Of a stretch of 11,346 nucleotides of DNA, positions 1 to 6,886 are shown piece after piece (the first letter of the stretch is position 1; every line of letters starts with the position of its first letter). The position numbers were made by a program, and so were the translations under genes. The notes below the pieces were generated by a model, which made no database searches, was not told where the DNA came from, and saw only the letters and a program-made list of their open reading frames with translations. The stretch is from Planctomycetaceae bacterium (GTDB taxonomy: Bacteria; Planctomycetota; Planctomycetia; Pirellulales; Pirellulaceae), in NCBI GenBank assembly GCA_007129635.1, contig SKVE01000676.1:1-11346 (forward strand). Direction: 5' to 3'.

Positions 1-2483
1 CGACCCGGACGGTACACGGGCCCCGCGTCGGTCGTGTTGTGGGTCTGGCGCCAGTTGTCGGTCCGAAACGTGTTGTGCGGGTTGTGATCACCCTGGAGGA
101 ACACGAACCGAGTGGGAGATTCGGGTACCATGATCTCGGTTGGTTGGCCGATGGGAGTCGGCGGTATCCCGAGCCTTTCCGAGTCCGTATCGGGTTCCGA
201 TCGCGGTTCGATTCGAGGCGCCAGATCGCGTTTCCAGATCGCTTCCCGGGCCACCATCCGCACCGAATGAAAGTCGTGATCCGCCTCGGCCTGCCGCAGC
301 GCGTCTACAGCGTCGGGGGTGCCGAGCTGATCGAGGGCCACAGCCGCCGCGTAACGACTCTCCAACACGTTCCGTTCGTCTTGCAAGATCTCGATCAATA
401 GCGGCACGTGATCGGCAGCGTCCAATCGCCCCAAGGCCATGAGATAGGCCTCGCGGAATCGCGGAGTCGGATCGTTGAATTCGTCTTGGCCGACCTGCCA
501 TGTGTCGTGCAGCCGTTCGGCGAAGAAACCGTAATCGGCCTCGGGCGGTGATGCGGCCAGTCGTTCCGCGATCACCGGGACCGCTTCCCGTGCGTCCATA
601 AAGATCAACGCCTTGACGGCATTGATCCGTACCCAGTGGTTCGGATGGTCCAGCAGATTCAACAGCAGCGGCACGTCCGCCGGATCGCGGCAAAGGGCGG
701 CCAGGAAATTGCCGGCGTAAGGAGGCTGGTCGGCGTTGGCGGGAAACTCCGTATCCAATTGTCCTCGCGCCAATTCCCGCAGCGTCTCACGCTGCGGGAT
801 CTCCGGCACCCGGCGATCCTGCCCCAGCGCTTCGAACGCCGTATCCACCACGGCTTGTCGCAACCCCACGCGATCCAGCAACCAGGCGATGATCTGTTGA
901 TGTGGTTCCACGTCGTAGACCATCATCGCGTCGGCGTCGCTGGGAATATTGGCAACCAGCAGCGGCCCGATATCGCGCAACGCCTCGATGGATTCACGTC
1001 GCTGGAAATCGATCCGGCTGATCGACATCGCGATCGCGTACGTAGCGGCGGGGATGCGATCTCGCGGGTCGAACCGACCGGTGTCCGAAGAGTGGATCCG
1101 CCGCGGGTTGGCTGGCCGGTTCAATCCGCGAGCATAATCCGGATAGGCCGTCAGCAAGGCCGCAGCAGCCTCCTCGCCACCCAGATCTCCCAGCGCATCG
1201 GCCGCATAGCGAGCCCACTGTGCATTGTGCAACATCGTCACCAGCGCCTCCAATGCTCTGTCGCCGCCCAGCAGGCCCAACGCGCGGATGCCCGCTTGGA
1301 CTCGACGCTTGGCGGAATACCGAGTCTCGTCGGTCGATACCGAATCGAGCCATGGGCGGATCGCTCGGATCACATGCTCGTCCGCATCCACGCCACCCAA
1401 GACGCCGAGCGCTCGCAACGCCCGCTCGATCTGGTGATCACGGGCTTCCGATCCGACCGGCGCGGCCTGACGCCCAGTTTCCACTTGCAGCAGCGCCGTA
1501 GGATAGGTGGGGTTCCGGGCGGCCAGCGAGTTGATACGCAGATAACGCACGGGGCGAGGTTCGAAAGAAACGGTCTGAGTTGTCGGGGGGGCCTGAGCCC
1601 GATGAGCGACTTGGATGAATTCGTCGGGTTCCACCGCGACCTCGATCGAATACTCGGTCATCGCGAATGGCGGATGCTGGTGAATGATCACGCGACCCAC
1701 CTGGACTCCTGCCCCCAGATCGATCGTACAGGATTGCGGGAAGTCAACGTCCTTGGTCATCCACAACGTCTTCAAGCTGCCGTCGGTGATCGATGCGGGA
1801 TCGGATGTCTGGCCCAATACCCCGCCACCGATGTAACACGAGGAGACCCGAACCGGCCGCCCCGCCGCATCGTTCGTAGGTTCGTCTTCCGTCAGATCGC
1901 CCAGCAGCGCCAATACGTCCGGCGGGATCGCTTCCGGTTGCAGCTCGGATACCCATTGCCGCCAAACGGCCGATTGTTGATTGCGAATCCGTCGATCGGC
2001 CAGCGCGTCGAAAGGAAAATCCATGCCGGTCAGGTTCGTCAACGCGACCCAAGCCGCCTGGCGCACCGCCCAGTCCTGGTCCTGCAACGCGGTGCACAAC
2101 GGTGGCAACGCATCGCGACCGCCACACCAGGCGAGCGCCAACGCTGCTTCACGACGGACCGCCGACGCTGGATCGGTCAAGGCATGCTGCAGTGCCGCTG
2201 CCGCCGGAGCGTATCTCAGGTATCCCAATGCTTCGGCTGCCCGCCGGCGATCGGCATCGTCGTCAGCTTTCAAGCTCGCCATGCGTTCGACCGCTTGACG
2301 CTGGTAGGGATCAAGCTGCCCAGCCGATCGATCCTCCGCGACCACCACCGCCCGCTCGGGCACAGGCTGCGAATCCTCGTCCTGGGCTGCGGTCGCGCCG
2401 TTGATCGAAGCCAACTGGAAGAACAAAACGGCCGCGGCTAGCAGTGGAAGGTATCGAGCGGGAGTAGGGGACAGGGCGAACAT
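1..2483 (-). CDS. Large exported HEAT-repeat protein with internal F5/8-C-like (discoidin) domain, C-terminus beyond window
   Basis: An open frame runs from an ATG at 2483 to the left edge, giving 827 codons with no stop. An AGGA at 2493-2496 lies 9 nt upstream of the ATG. Residues 1-33 form a hydrophobic signal-peptide-like segment ending near NGATAAQ. HEAT/PBS-lyase-like helical repeats cover about 65-155, resume at about 350-445, and return at about 600-750 (for example VPLLLNLLDHPNHWVRINAV). Between the first two blocks, about 208-336, is a beta-rich stretch with discoidin-like features: SITDGSLKTLWM, TIDLGAGVQVGRVIIHQ and PVRYLRINS. After a Pro-rich linker (about 757-790), FVFLQGDHNPHNTF and WRQTHNTTDAGPVYRPG appear to begin another domain that I cannot name firmly. 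The protein probably acts outside the cytoplasm in binding or scaffolding, perhaps on glycans. That function is inference. It lies 90 bp downstream of the oxidoreductase on the same strand. Confidence 0.88.
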   Translation of the reverse strand, partial: MFALSPTPARYLPLLAAAVLFFQLASINGATAAQDEDSQPVPERAVVVAEDRSAGQLDPYQRQAVERMASLKADDDADRRRAAEALGYLRYAPAAAALQHALTDPASAVRREAALALAWCGGRDALPPLCTALQDQDWAVRQAAWVALTNLTGMDFPFDALADRRIRNQQSAVWRQWVSELQPEAIPPDVLALLGDLTEDEPTNDAAGRPVRVSSCYIGGGVLGQTSDPASITDGSLKTLWMTKDVDFPQSCTIDLGAGVQVGRVIIHQHPPFAMTEYSIEVAVEPDEFIQVAHRAQAPPTTQTVSFEPRPVRYLRINSLAARNPTYPTALLQVETGRQAAPVGSEARDHQIERALRALGVLGGVDADEHVIRAIRPWLDSVSTDETRYSAKRRVQAGIRALGLLGGDRALEALVTMLHNAQWARYAADALGDLGGEEAAAALLTAYPDYARGLNRPANPRRIHSSDTGRFDPRDRIPAATYAIAMSISRIDFQRRESIEALRDIGPLLVANIPSDADAMMVYDVEPHQQIIAWLLDRVGLRQAVVDTAFEALGQDRRVPEIPQRETLRELARGQLDTEFPANADQPPYAGNFLAALCRDPADVPLLLNLLDHPNHWVRINAVKALIFMDAREAVPVIAERLAASPPEADYGFFAERLHDTWQVGQDEFNDPTPRFREAYLMALGRLDAADHVPLLIEILQDERNVLESRYAAAVALDQLGTPDAVDALRQAEADHDFHSVRMVAREAIWKRDLAPRIEPRSEPDTDSERLGIPPTPIGQPTEIMVPESPTRFVFLQGDHNPHNTFRTDNWRQTHNTTDAGPVYRPG

Positions 2484-2573
2484 GATCAAGGTTCCTGTAA
2501 CTTGCGGTGCTGGGCGCCAAAGGCGGTGGATCTGCCTGGCACAGAATCCGATCGGCTGGCCCCGGATTGGCGA

Positions 2574-3890
2574 TCATTCCAACGTCCATGGTTTGCGGTA
2601 TTCGTAGTGCAGCAGATCGTTTAATTCGGGGCTGTTCAAGATACGTTCCTGCTGGGCGTCCCACTCGATGCGCAAGCGAGTCTGCCACGAGATATTGGCC
2701 AGCAGGCTGAAGGTAGTCGATCGGTGGCCGATCTCGACGTCGGCGGTCGGTCGCTCGCGTGATTTTACACAATCCAGGAAATTGCGGGTGTGTTGGTCGG
2801 TCAGGTTCCCGTCGGTCGTCTGCTGACGCTCGGGTTCCATCCGATCCCCCGGTTCCTGGAACTGTCCGCCTCGTTCGGGAAGGATCTCGTAGCCACGGTC
2901 GCCGATATACAGCGTGCCCTGGGTACCGCGAAATTCGACCTGAGCTCGCGCCAAATCTCGCGAAATCGGCAACGCTAGATTCTGACTGGCCTCGTATTGC
3001 CCGAACACCGCCAGACGGCCGGACGCGAATTCAAAGGTGGCTTGGAGCGTGTCCGGGATGGTGCGATCATCGTCCACCGCAAACCGGCCGCCCATCGCGC
3101 AGAGGGACGACGGAGCCAGTTCGCCGGTCAGCCAGCGGATCACATCCAGGCGGTGGACACCGAAATTGGCCATCTGCGACGAAAAAAGATGCCACCAGCG
3201 AAACTTGTATGGCGTGATATTGTCCTGGTAATCCTGCATGGGGCGAGGCCCCAGCCAAAGGTCCCAGTCCAGATCTTTCGGCGGAGGGGTCGGTGGCGAT
3301 TTGCCGATCCCCAACGGATACATGTTGCTCAGATGAAATGCACGGCTGATCGTCACCTTGCCGATGTCGCCGCGGCGGATCCGTTCGGCCACATCCGCAT
3401 ACATCTGGGACGATCGGCGGTGGGTGCCGACCTGGACGACACGATCGTATCGCCGAGCCGCCTGGACCATCTTACGACCTTCGTAGATGGTCGCCGAAAG
3501 CGGCTTTTCGACGAACACATCCATCCCGGCACGGCAGGCCTGGATCATCATGATCGCGTGCCAGTGATCGGGAGTCGAGATCACAACCGCATCGATATCC
3601 GGACGCTCCAGGACCTGGCGAAAATCGTGGTAGGTCGCCACCTGCCCACCCGCCATCTGCCGACCAGTCTCCCGAGCCGGTTCGTGGACATCACACACGG
3701 CCACCACCAGCGCATCGTCATGCTTTTGGAACGATCGGATCAATTGACAGCCACGGTTGCCAGCCCCGAGGAACCCCAACCGAACCCGTTCGTTAGCCCC
3801 ATGAACCCGCGCCCCACTGGACGCTGCGAACGCCATCGCAGACACCCCCCCCGCCTTGGCAAACGACCGCCGACTCATCCGATGCGCCAT
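2574..3890 (-). CDS. Tat-exported Gfo/Idh/MocA family NAD(P)-dependent oxidoreductase
   Basis: This gene encodes 438 residues. I chose the ATG at 3890 because a GAGGA at 3898-3902 sits 7 nt upstream and the Tat motif follows at once; an in-frame ATG at 3923 would add 11 residues that look unlike a leader. The N-terminus MAHRMSRRSFAKAGG has twin arginines at 7-8, followed by an Ala-rich segment to about residue 30. The Rossmann fold starts at GFLGAGNRG (39-47). STPDHWH (105-111) and the hallmark EKP (128-130) follow. The C-terminal alpha/beta domain contains NFGVHRLDVIRWL, with H246 and D249 at the usual catalytic His and Asp positions. The ending NFLDCVKSRERPTADVEIGH is typical of the planctomycete subgroup. 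Members oxidise or isomerise sugars, inositols or related polyols; the substrate cannot be told from sequence. It probably leads an operon with the HEAT gene. Confidence 0.93.
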   Translation of the reverse strand: MAHRMSRRSFAKAGGVSAMAFAASSGARVHGANERVRLGFLGAGNRGCQLIRSFQKHDDALVVAVCDVHEPARETGRQMAGGQVATYHDFRQVLERPDIDAVVISTPDHWHAIMMIQACRAGMDVFVEKPLSATIYEGRKMVQAARRYDRVVQVGTHRRSSQMYADVAERIRRGDIGKVTISRAFHLSNMYPLGIGKSPPTPPPKDLDWDLWLGPRPMQDYQDNITPYKFRWWHLFSSQMANFGVHRLDVIRWLTGELAPSSLCAMGGRFAVDDDRTIPDTLQATFEFASGRLAVFGQYEASQNLALPISRDLARAQVEFRGTQGTLYIGDRGYEILPERGGQFQEPGDRMEPERQQTTDGNLTDQHTRNFLDCVKSRERPTADVEIGHRSTTFSLLANISWQTRLRIEWDAQQERILNSPELNDLLHYEYRKPWTLE

Positions 3891-3956
3891 GATCGATTCC
3901 TCAGCTCCCCAAACGAGCACCAATAGAACCAGGACAAAAAGACATCCTAGTGCTCG

Positions 3957-3984
3957 ATTATCGCTTCAACCGCTCGCCAGTCAA
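3957..3984 (-). promoter_or_regulatory. Sigma70-like promoter for the oxidoreductase/HEAT pair
   Basis: Read on the minus strand, TTGACT (3984-3979) is followed after 16 nt by GATAAT (3962-3957). Each hexamer matches the sigma70 consensus at five of six positions. Transcription would begin near 3950, leaving a leader of about 60 nt before the ATG at 3890, and would still cover the alternative ATG at 3923. The REP-like palindromes start about 65 bp further upstream. This is a pattern match only. Confidence 0.5.
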
Positions 3985-4047
3985 CCAGTTGAGTGCATAG
4001 GATCTGGCCAAACATCGCCGGACGCGGCAGCCACCAGATCCCGGCAC

Positions 4048-4610
4048 GAAAGGTGCCACCCACCTTTCAAATTTTGAGCACGAGAGCACGATCGCACGAA
4101 AGATGGGTGGCACCTTTCTGATTCCCCTGCGGTGGTGGCACCGCTCAGAGCTAATCGCTAAACCCTCTCCAGGTCTGGCTCGGCAGCCTCGATCCCACGA
4201 AAGAGCACGAATGGTGGGTGGCACCTTTCACAAAAGGTGCTGAGTACGAGAGTGCGAAAGGTGCGTGGCACCTTTCATTCAAGCGATTTCGGTGCGGAGC
4301 CAGATGGCTGCTGTGCGGCCGGCCAGGTCCAGGTTCCAGTGGTCAGCGTCCAGTTCAGCGGACTGGGCCGCGCCGAACAGGGGCGTCAGGAACACGAAAG
4401 GTGCCACCCACCAATTAAATTGCGACATATTTCGATCCGAAAAATGGGTGGCACCTATCGAGAGGTGGGTGGCACCTATCGTGCCTATCGCTGGAGGGAC
4501 CCCCCCGGATGATGAAGTTGAGGGCTACATCGCGGTTGTTAACCCAAAAGGTGCCACCCATCCAAAAGGTGCCACCCATTATTCGATAAACGAAAGGTGG
4601 GTGGCACCTA
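4048..4610. repeat. Cluster of about ten REP-like 21-nt palindromes (core GGTGCCACCCA)
   Basis: The full unit has arms GAAAGGTG and CACCTTTC around a 5-nt loop, CCACC or its complement GGTGG. Copies in plus orientation are at 4048-4068 (perfect 8-bp stem), 4396-4412 (right arm incomplete), 4546-4560 and 4564-4578. Copies in minus orientation are at 4098-4118, 4209-4229, 4256-4276 (perfect stem, loop CGTGG), 4439-4459, 4460-4480 and 4592-4610. Partial copies are at 4131-4142 and 4231-4239; the latter can also pair with the right arm of the 4209 copy. The 4439 and 4460 copies abut at a 21-nt period, and the 4546 and 4564 copies form an 18-nt direct repeat. Mixed orientation, hairpin form and an intergenic setting resemble REP/BIME elements. 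No REP-associated transposase gene is in the window. Confidence 0.9.
4281..4389 (-). pseudogene. Duplicated 3'-terminal fragment of the GH13 amylase gene
   Basis: These 109 bp match 4734-4842, the last 36 codons of the amylase gene, at 107 of 109 positions and in the same orientation, 453 bp away. The differences are 4291 G against 4744 C and 4345 A against 4798 G. Both fall at third codon positions and are silent (Thr ACC for ACG, Ala GCT for GCC). The fragment still ends in a stop in the matching frame, TGA at 4279-4281, where the real gene has TAA at 4732-4734. It has no start codon or upstream coding sequence. REP-like palindromes bracket it closely at 4256-4276 and 4396-4412. It reads as the remnant of a tandem copy or a captured gene end, and it is not expected to yield a product. 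Confidence 0.9.
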
Positions 4611-4731
4611 TTGGGTTTCCATGCTCGGCGGTGGCGGTGCGGGGACCACCGGGTAATGGCTGAAAACCCTCTGAGGAGGGAGGCCTCGATCCGGTGGGCT
4701 TGCCATGTGCGAACTTCCGCCTCGCGAGCCT

Positions 4732-6240
4732 TTAAGCGATTTCCGTGCGGAGCCAGATGGCTGCTGTGCGGCCGGCCAGGTCCAGGTTCCAGTGGTCGGC
4801 GTCCAGTTCAGCGGACTGGGCCGCGCCGAACAGGGGCGTCAGCGTCGTGCCATGCCCCGGGCAGGTCGGCGCGGGCAGATGCAGTCCAGCGGCCGACGAG
4901 CCCGCGTTGATGGCGACCAGCAGCGTCTGATGTGGGTCGGATCGCGCGAACAGCAGGCAGTGATCTTGTGCCAACAACGGGTGGTACTGTCCGTGACGCA
5001 GCACAGGATGAGCGTGGCGAAGAGCGATCACCTGGCGAAAGAACGACAGCAAGTCCTTGTCCCACAGCGATCGGTCGTGCCAGGGGAACGGCCAACGCGC
5101 GTCGGCGTCCTGGTGCGGCTGGTCGTATTGTTCGGTGCCTCGCAGCCCGATCTCATCCCCGTAGTAAATGCAAGGTGCTCCGGGAAAAGTCATCTGGAAC
5201 AGGGTCGCCAGGCGGACGGTCGCCCGATCGCCCCGCGCCAGGCTCAGTAATCGAGGCGTATCGTGGCTGTCCAGCAGGTTCAGTTGGCTCTTGATGACCT
5301 GCCAGGAATACAGGTTCAAGGATCGGTCGATCTGGCGAGCAAACTCGGTGGCGTCGATCGCGGGGCACGGATCGTATGTGCGGTTGCTAACCAGCACCGA
5401 ACTGACTCGGTCCCCGGCGGTGAAAGCGATGATGGCGGCCGTTAGCTGATAGTTCATCGTCGCGTCGAAGCGGTCGCCTTCCAGCCAATCGGGAGCATCC
5501 TCCCAGATCTCGCCGACCAGATAGGCATCCGGCTTGATCGCCCGGACTCGCTGGCGGAATTCCTCCCAGAACCCGGGAGTGGTGATCTCGTCCGGCACAT
5601 CCAGACGCCAGCCGTCGATATCAAAGTCGCGGATCCAGCGCTCACCGATCTGCATCAGGTACTCGCGAGCCGGCGGGTGGTCGGTGTTGAATTTTGGCAG
5701 CCCGCGGTTGCCCAGCCAGCAATCATAGTTCGACGGGCGGGTATCGTCGTAGGGGGCCAGCGGCCAGTCGCCGATGCGGAACCACTCCAACCACGGCGAA
5801 TCCGGTCCGTTTTCCAGGATGTCGTGAAACGGCAAAAACCCTCGGCTTGCATGATTGAACACGCCGTCCAGCACGATACGGATTTCACGCTGGTGAGCGG
5901 CTTCGACCAGCGCGCGCAGCGCCGCATCGCCGCCCAGCAACGGATCGACCTTTTCGTAATCATGCGTGTGGTAGCGATGGTTCGACGCGGATTGGAAGAT
6001 GGGCGTCAGGTACAGGGCATTGATCCCCAGATCGACCAGATGGTCCAGATGTTCGACCACACCCCAAAGATCCCCACCATGGTATCCGTGCGAGGTCGGC
6101 GCTGCCGCCCAAGGCAGCAGGCACGAGGGCTTCTCTACGCGGGAACTGCGTGCGAAACGATCGGGGAATATCTGGTAGAAGACGGCATCCGATACCCACG
6201 AGGGCACCTCGGAAAAAGGCGTCTGTAATTCGTCAGTCAT
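4732..6240 (-). CDS. GH13 alpha-amylase family glycosidase (neopullulanase/cyclomaltodextrinase-like)
   Basis: This gene encodes 502 residues without a signal peptide, so the enzyme is probably cytoplasmic. It would hydrolyse alpha-1,4 (possibly alpha-1,6) bonds in maltodextrin, cyclodextrin or glycogen-derived oligosaccharides. The (beta/alpha)8 barrel starts at VFYQIFPDRF (20-29). All conserved GH13 regions are present: DGVFNH (125-130), GWRLDVPDE with nucleophile D214, GEIWED with acid/base E244, and LLDSHDT with H326 and D327. LPKFN (181-185) resembles the MPKLN signature of the neopullulanase subfamily (GH13_20), as does CIYYGDEIGL (357-366). The N-terminal CBM34 domain common in that subfamily is missing. 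A short beta-sandwich C domain covers about 415-502. No clear Shine-Dalgarno precedes the ATG. The gene stands alone between two repeat-rich gaps, and its last 36 codons are duplicated at 4281-4389. Confidence 0.93.
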   Translation of the reverse strand: MTDELQTPFSEVPSWVSDAVFYQIFPDRFARSSRVEKPSCLLPWAAAPTSHGYHGGDLWGVVEHLDHLVDLGINALYLTPIFQSASNHRYHTHDYEKVDPLLGGDAALRALVEAAHQREIRIVLDGVFNHASRGFLPFHDILENGPDSPWLEWFRIGDWPLAPYDDTRPSNYDCWLGNRGLPKFNTDHPPAREYLMQIGERWIRDFDIDGWRLDVPDEITTPGFWEEFRQRVRAIKPDAYLVGEIWEDAPDWLEGDRFDATMNYQLTAAIIAFTAGDRVSSVLVSNRTYDPCPAIDATEFARQIDRSLNLYSWQVIKSQLNLLDSHDTPRLLSLARGDRATVRLATLFQMTFPGAPCIYYGDEIGLRGTEQYDQPHQDADARWPFPWHDRSLWDKDLLSFFRQVIALRHAHPVLRHGQYHPLLAQDHCLLFARSDPHQTLLVAINAGSSAAGLHLPAPTCPGHGTTLTPLFGAAQSAELDADHWNLDLAGRTAAIWLRTEIA

Positions 6241-6340
6241 GTTATCGCTTTCGAGTCCTAAAACTTTCCTTCGAGGCGGTAAGCACCCGGCCAGGAGTTT
6301 TTTTCAATCAAGGTCGCGTTGCACGAGTGAACGTAACGGG

Positions 6341-6431
6341 GTCGGGATCTCCGAGACCGACATCCTCACGTGGGTCGGGATCTCCGAGACCGACGTCCTC
6401 ACGTGGGTCGGGATCTCCGAGACCGACGTGG
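6341..6431. repeat. 33-bp tandem repeat, about 2.75 copies
   Basis: Units begin at 6341, 6374 and 6407; the last is truncated after 25 bp. They are identical except for one A/G difference in the first unit (6362, CATCC against CGTCC). The start of each unit, from GTCGGGATCT to the following CCGAC, is an imperfect palindrome with GTCGG and CCGAC as outer arms. The 33-nt period is a multiple of three, so open frames cross it on both strands. It lies about 100 bp upstream of the amylase ATG, in its likely leader or promoter region. Confidence 0.92.
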
Positions 6432-6450
6432 TTTTGTTGCGGCCTCTTAT

Positions 6451-6511
6451 GTTTTCGAGCCGAACAGTCACTCGGCCGCACCGGTAGCTGCTGCTGACTG
6501 TCCGGGAAAAC
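6451..6511. repeat. Long imperfect inverted repeat (hairpin)
   Basis: The left arm 6451-6470 (GTTTTCGAGCCGAACAGTCA) pairs with the right arm 6495-6511 (TGACTGTCCGGGAAAAC). The pairing has one mismatch and a 3-nt bulge on the left, around a 24-nt GC-rich loop. It begins 20 bp after the 33-bp repeat. With 16 pairs it could fold in RNA of either strand. There is no U-tract, so it is not a standard intrinsic terminator. It may be an attenuator, a mobile-element remnant or a protein-binding site. Confidence 0.6.
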
Positions 6512-6612
6512 AGCGATAGGATAACAGCTAAGCCGGAAATCAACCACCCACGGGCCATGCGAAAGATTTCTAGGCGACGACCCGCTGGCCAGGCTCTATC
6601 AGTTCGTGGTTC

Positions 6613-6630
6613 GGGGTGCGGGGTGCGGGG
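6613..6630 (+). repeat. G-rich heptad repeat (GGGGTGC)
   Basis: Three GGGG runs at 6613-6616, 6620-6623 and 6627-6630 are separated by TGC. A two-G run upstream at 6608 could provide a weak fourth strand, so a G-quadruplex is conceivable but not well supported. It sits 20 bp before the 41-bp array. Confidence 0.5.
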
Positions 6631-6649
6631 TTTCCCGTACTCGTTCCGA

Positions 6650-6854
6650 CCTACCGACGCCTTCCGAATTTTGGCAAATTCGGCTACCGACCTACCGACG
6701 CCGCCCGAATTTTGGCAAATTCGGCTACAGTCCTACCGACACAGCCCGAATTTTGGCAAATTCGGCTACAGTCCTACTGACGCCGCCCGAATTTTGGCAA
6801 ATTCGGCTACAGTCCTACCGACGCCGCCCGAATTTTGGCAAATTCGGCTACAGT
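6650..6854. repeat. Five tandem 41-bp units, each with an invariant 20-nt palindrome
   Basis: Units begin at 6650, 6691, 6732, 6773 and 6814, exactly 41 bp apart, with a short partial unit after 6854. Each contains CCGAATTTTGGCAAATTCGG, a perfect 8-bp stem around the loop TGGC, unchanged in all five. The few differences between units fall in the linker (for example TT for GC in unit 1, ACA for GCC in unit 3 and a C-to-T in unit 4). The array starts 32 nt downstream of the TolC-like stop codon and would be transcribed as its 3' untranslated region. The stems lack a following U-tract. Roles in mRNA 3' stabilisation, transcript ending or binding of a dimeric protein are all possible. Confidence 0.95.
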
Positions 6855-6886
6855 ACCGACGCAAAAAGCAGCACGGATGAAACAGC

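Larger units (their letters stand above)
3891..4731. other. 841-bp non-coding gap upstream of the oxidoreductase
   Basis: No credible gene lies here. Short open frames between about 4218 and 4663 are only translations of the repeats, giving recurring peptides such as KGATH and RWVAPI. The gap holds, from right to left: a short 3' flank of the amylase gene, a cluster of REP-like palindromes (4048-4610), a duplicated amylase 3' fragment (4281-4389) and the promoter at 3957-3984. A run of seven C at 4500-4506 lies between palindromes. No hairpin followed by a U-tract was found downstream of the amylase stop, so whether its transcript ends here or reads through is unknown. Confidence 0.8.
6241..6886. 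other. 646-bp repeat-rich gap between the TolC-like and amylase genes
   Basis: No convincing gene is present. A minus frame at 6304-6558 (84 codons) begins with a leader-like segment but then only translates the 33-bp repeat as SVSEIPTHVR units. Plus-strand frames near 6557-6890 only translate the 41-bp repeat in rotating frames. Contents from left to right are the amylase leader with a seven-T run (6298-6304), the 33-bp tandem repeat (6341-6431), an imperfect hairpin (6451-6511), the G-rich heptad repeat (6613-6630) and the 41-bp array (6650-6854). The amylase promoter should lie here, but no strong -35/-10 pair was found. Confidence 0.75.

Noticed and set aside
636..2441. Plus-strand open frame of 601 codons opposite the HEAT gene
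   Set aside because: Its product is rich in Arg, Gln, His and Gly with no recognisable domain. The minus frame gives a signal peptide, HEAT repeats and a discoidin-like domain, so this is an antisense shadow of high-GC coding DNA.
2997..3926. Plus-strand open frame of 309 codons opposite the oxidoreductase
   Set aside because: The minus strand carries a complete, clearly recognisable Gfo/Idh/MocA protein; the plus frame has no domain and biased composition.
4218..4663. Overlapping short plus-strand frames with repeated KGATH and RWVAPI peptides
   Set aside because: They only translate the REP-like palindromes in different frames and have no ribosome-binding sites or domains.
4843..5294. Plus-strand frames inside the amylase gene
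   Set aside because: All conserved GH13 catalytic motifs are encoded on the minus strand across this stretch; the plus frames are shadows.
6304..6558. Minus-strand 84-codon frame starting with a leader-like hydrophobic segment
   Set aside because: More than a third of it translates the 33-bp repeat, no Shine-Dalgarno was seen, and it crosses the imperfect hairpin. A real small exported peptide cannot be excluded but is unsupported.
6650..6854. Possible CRISPR array (regular 41-bp period)
   Set aside because: The stretches between the palindromes are nearly identical to one another and too short to be spacers, and no cas gene is present.
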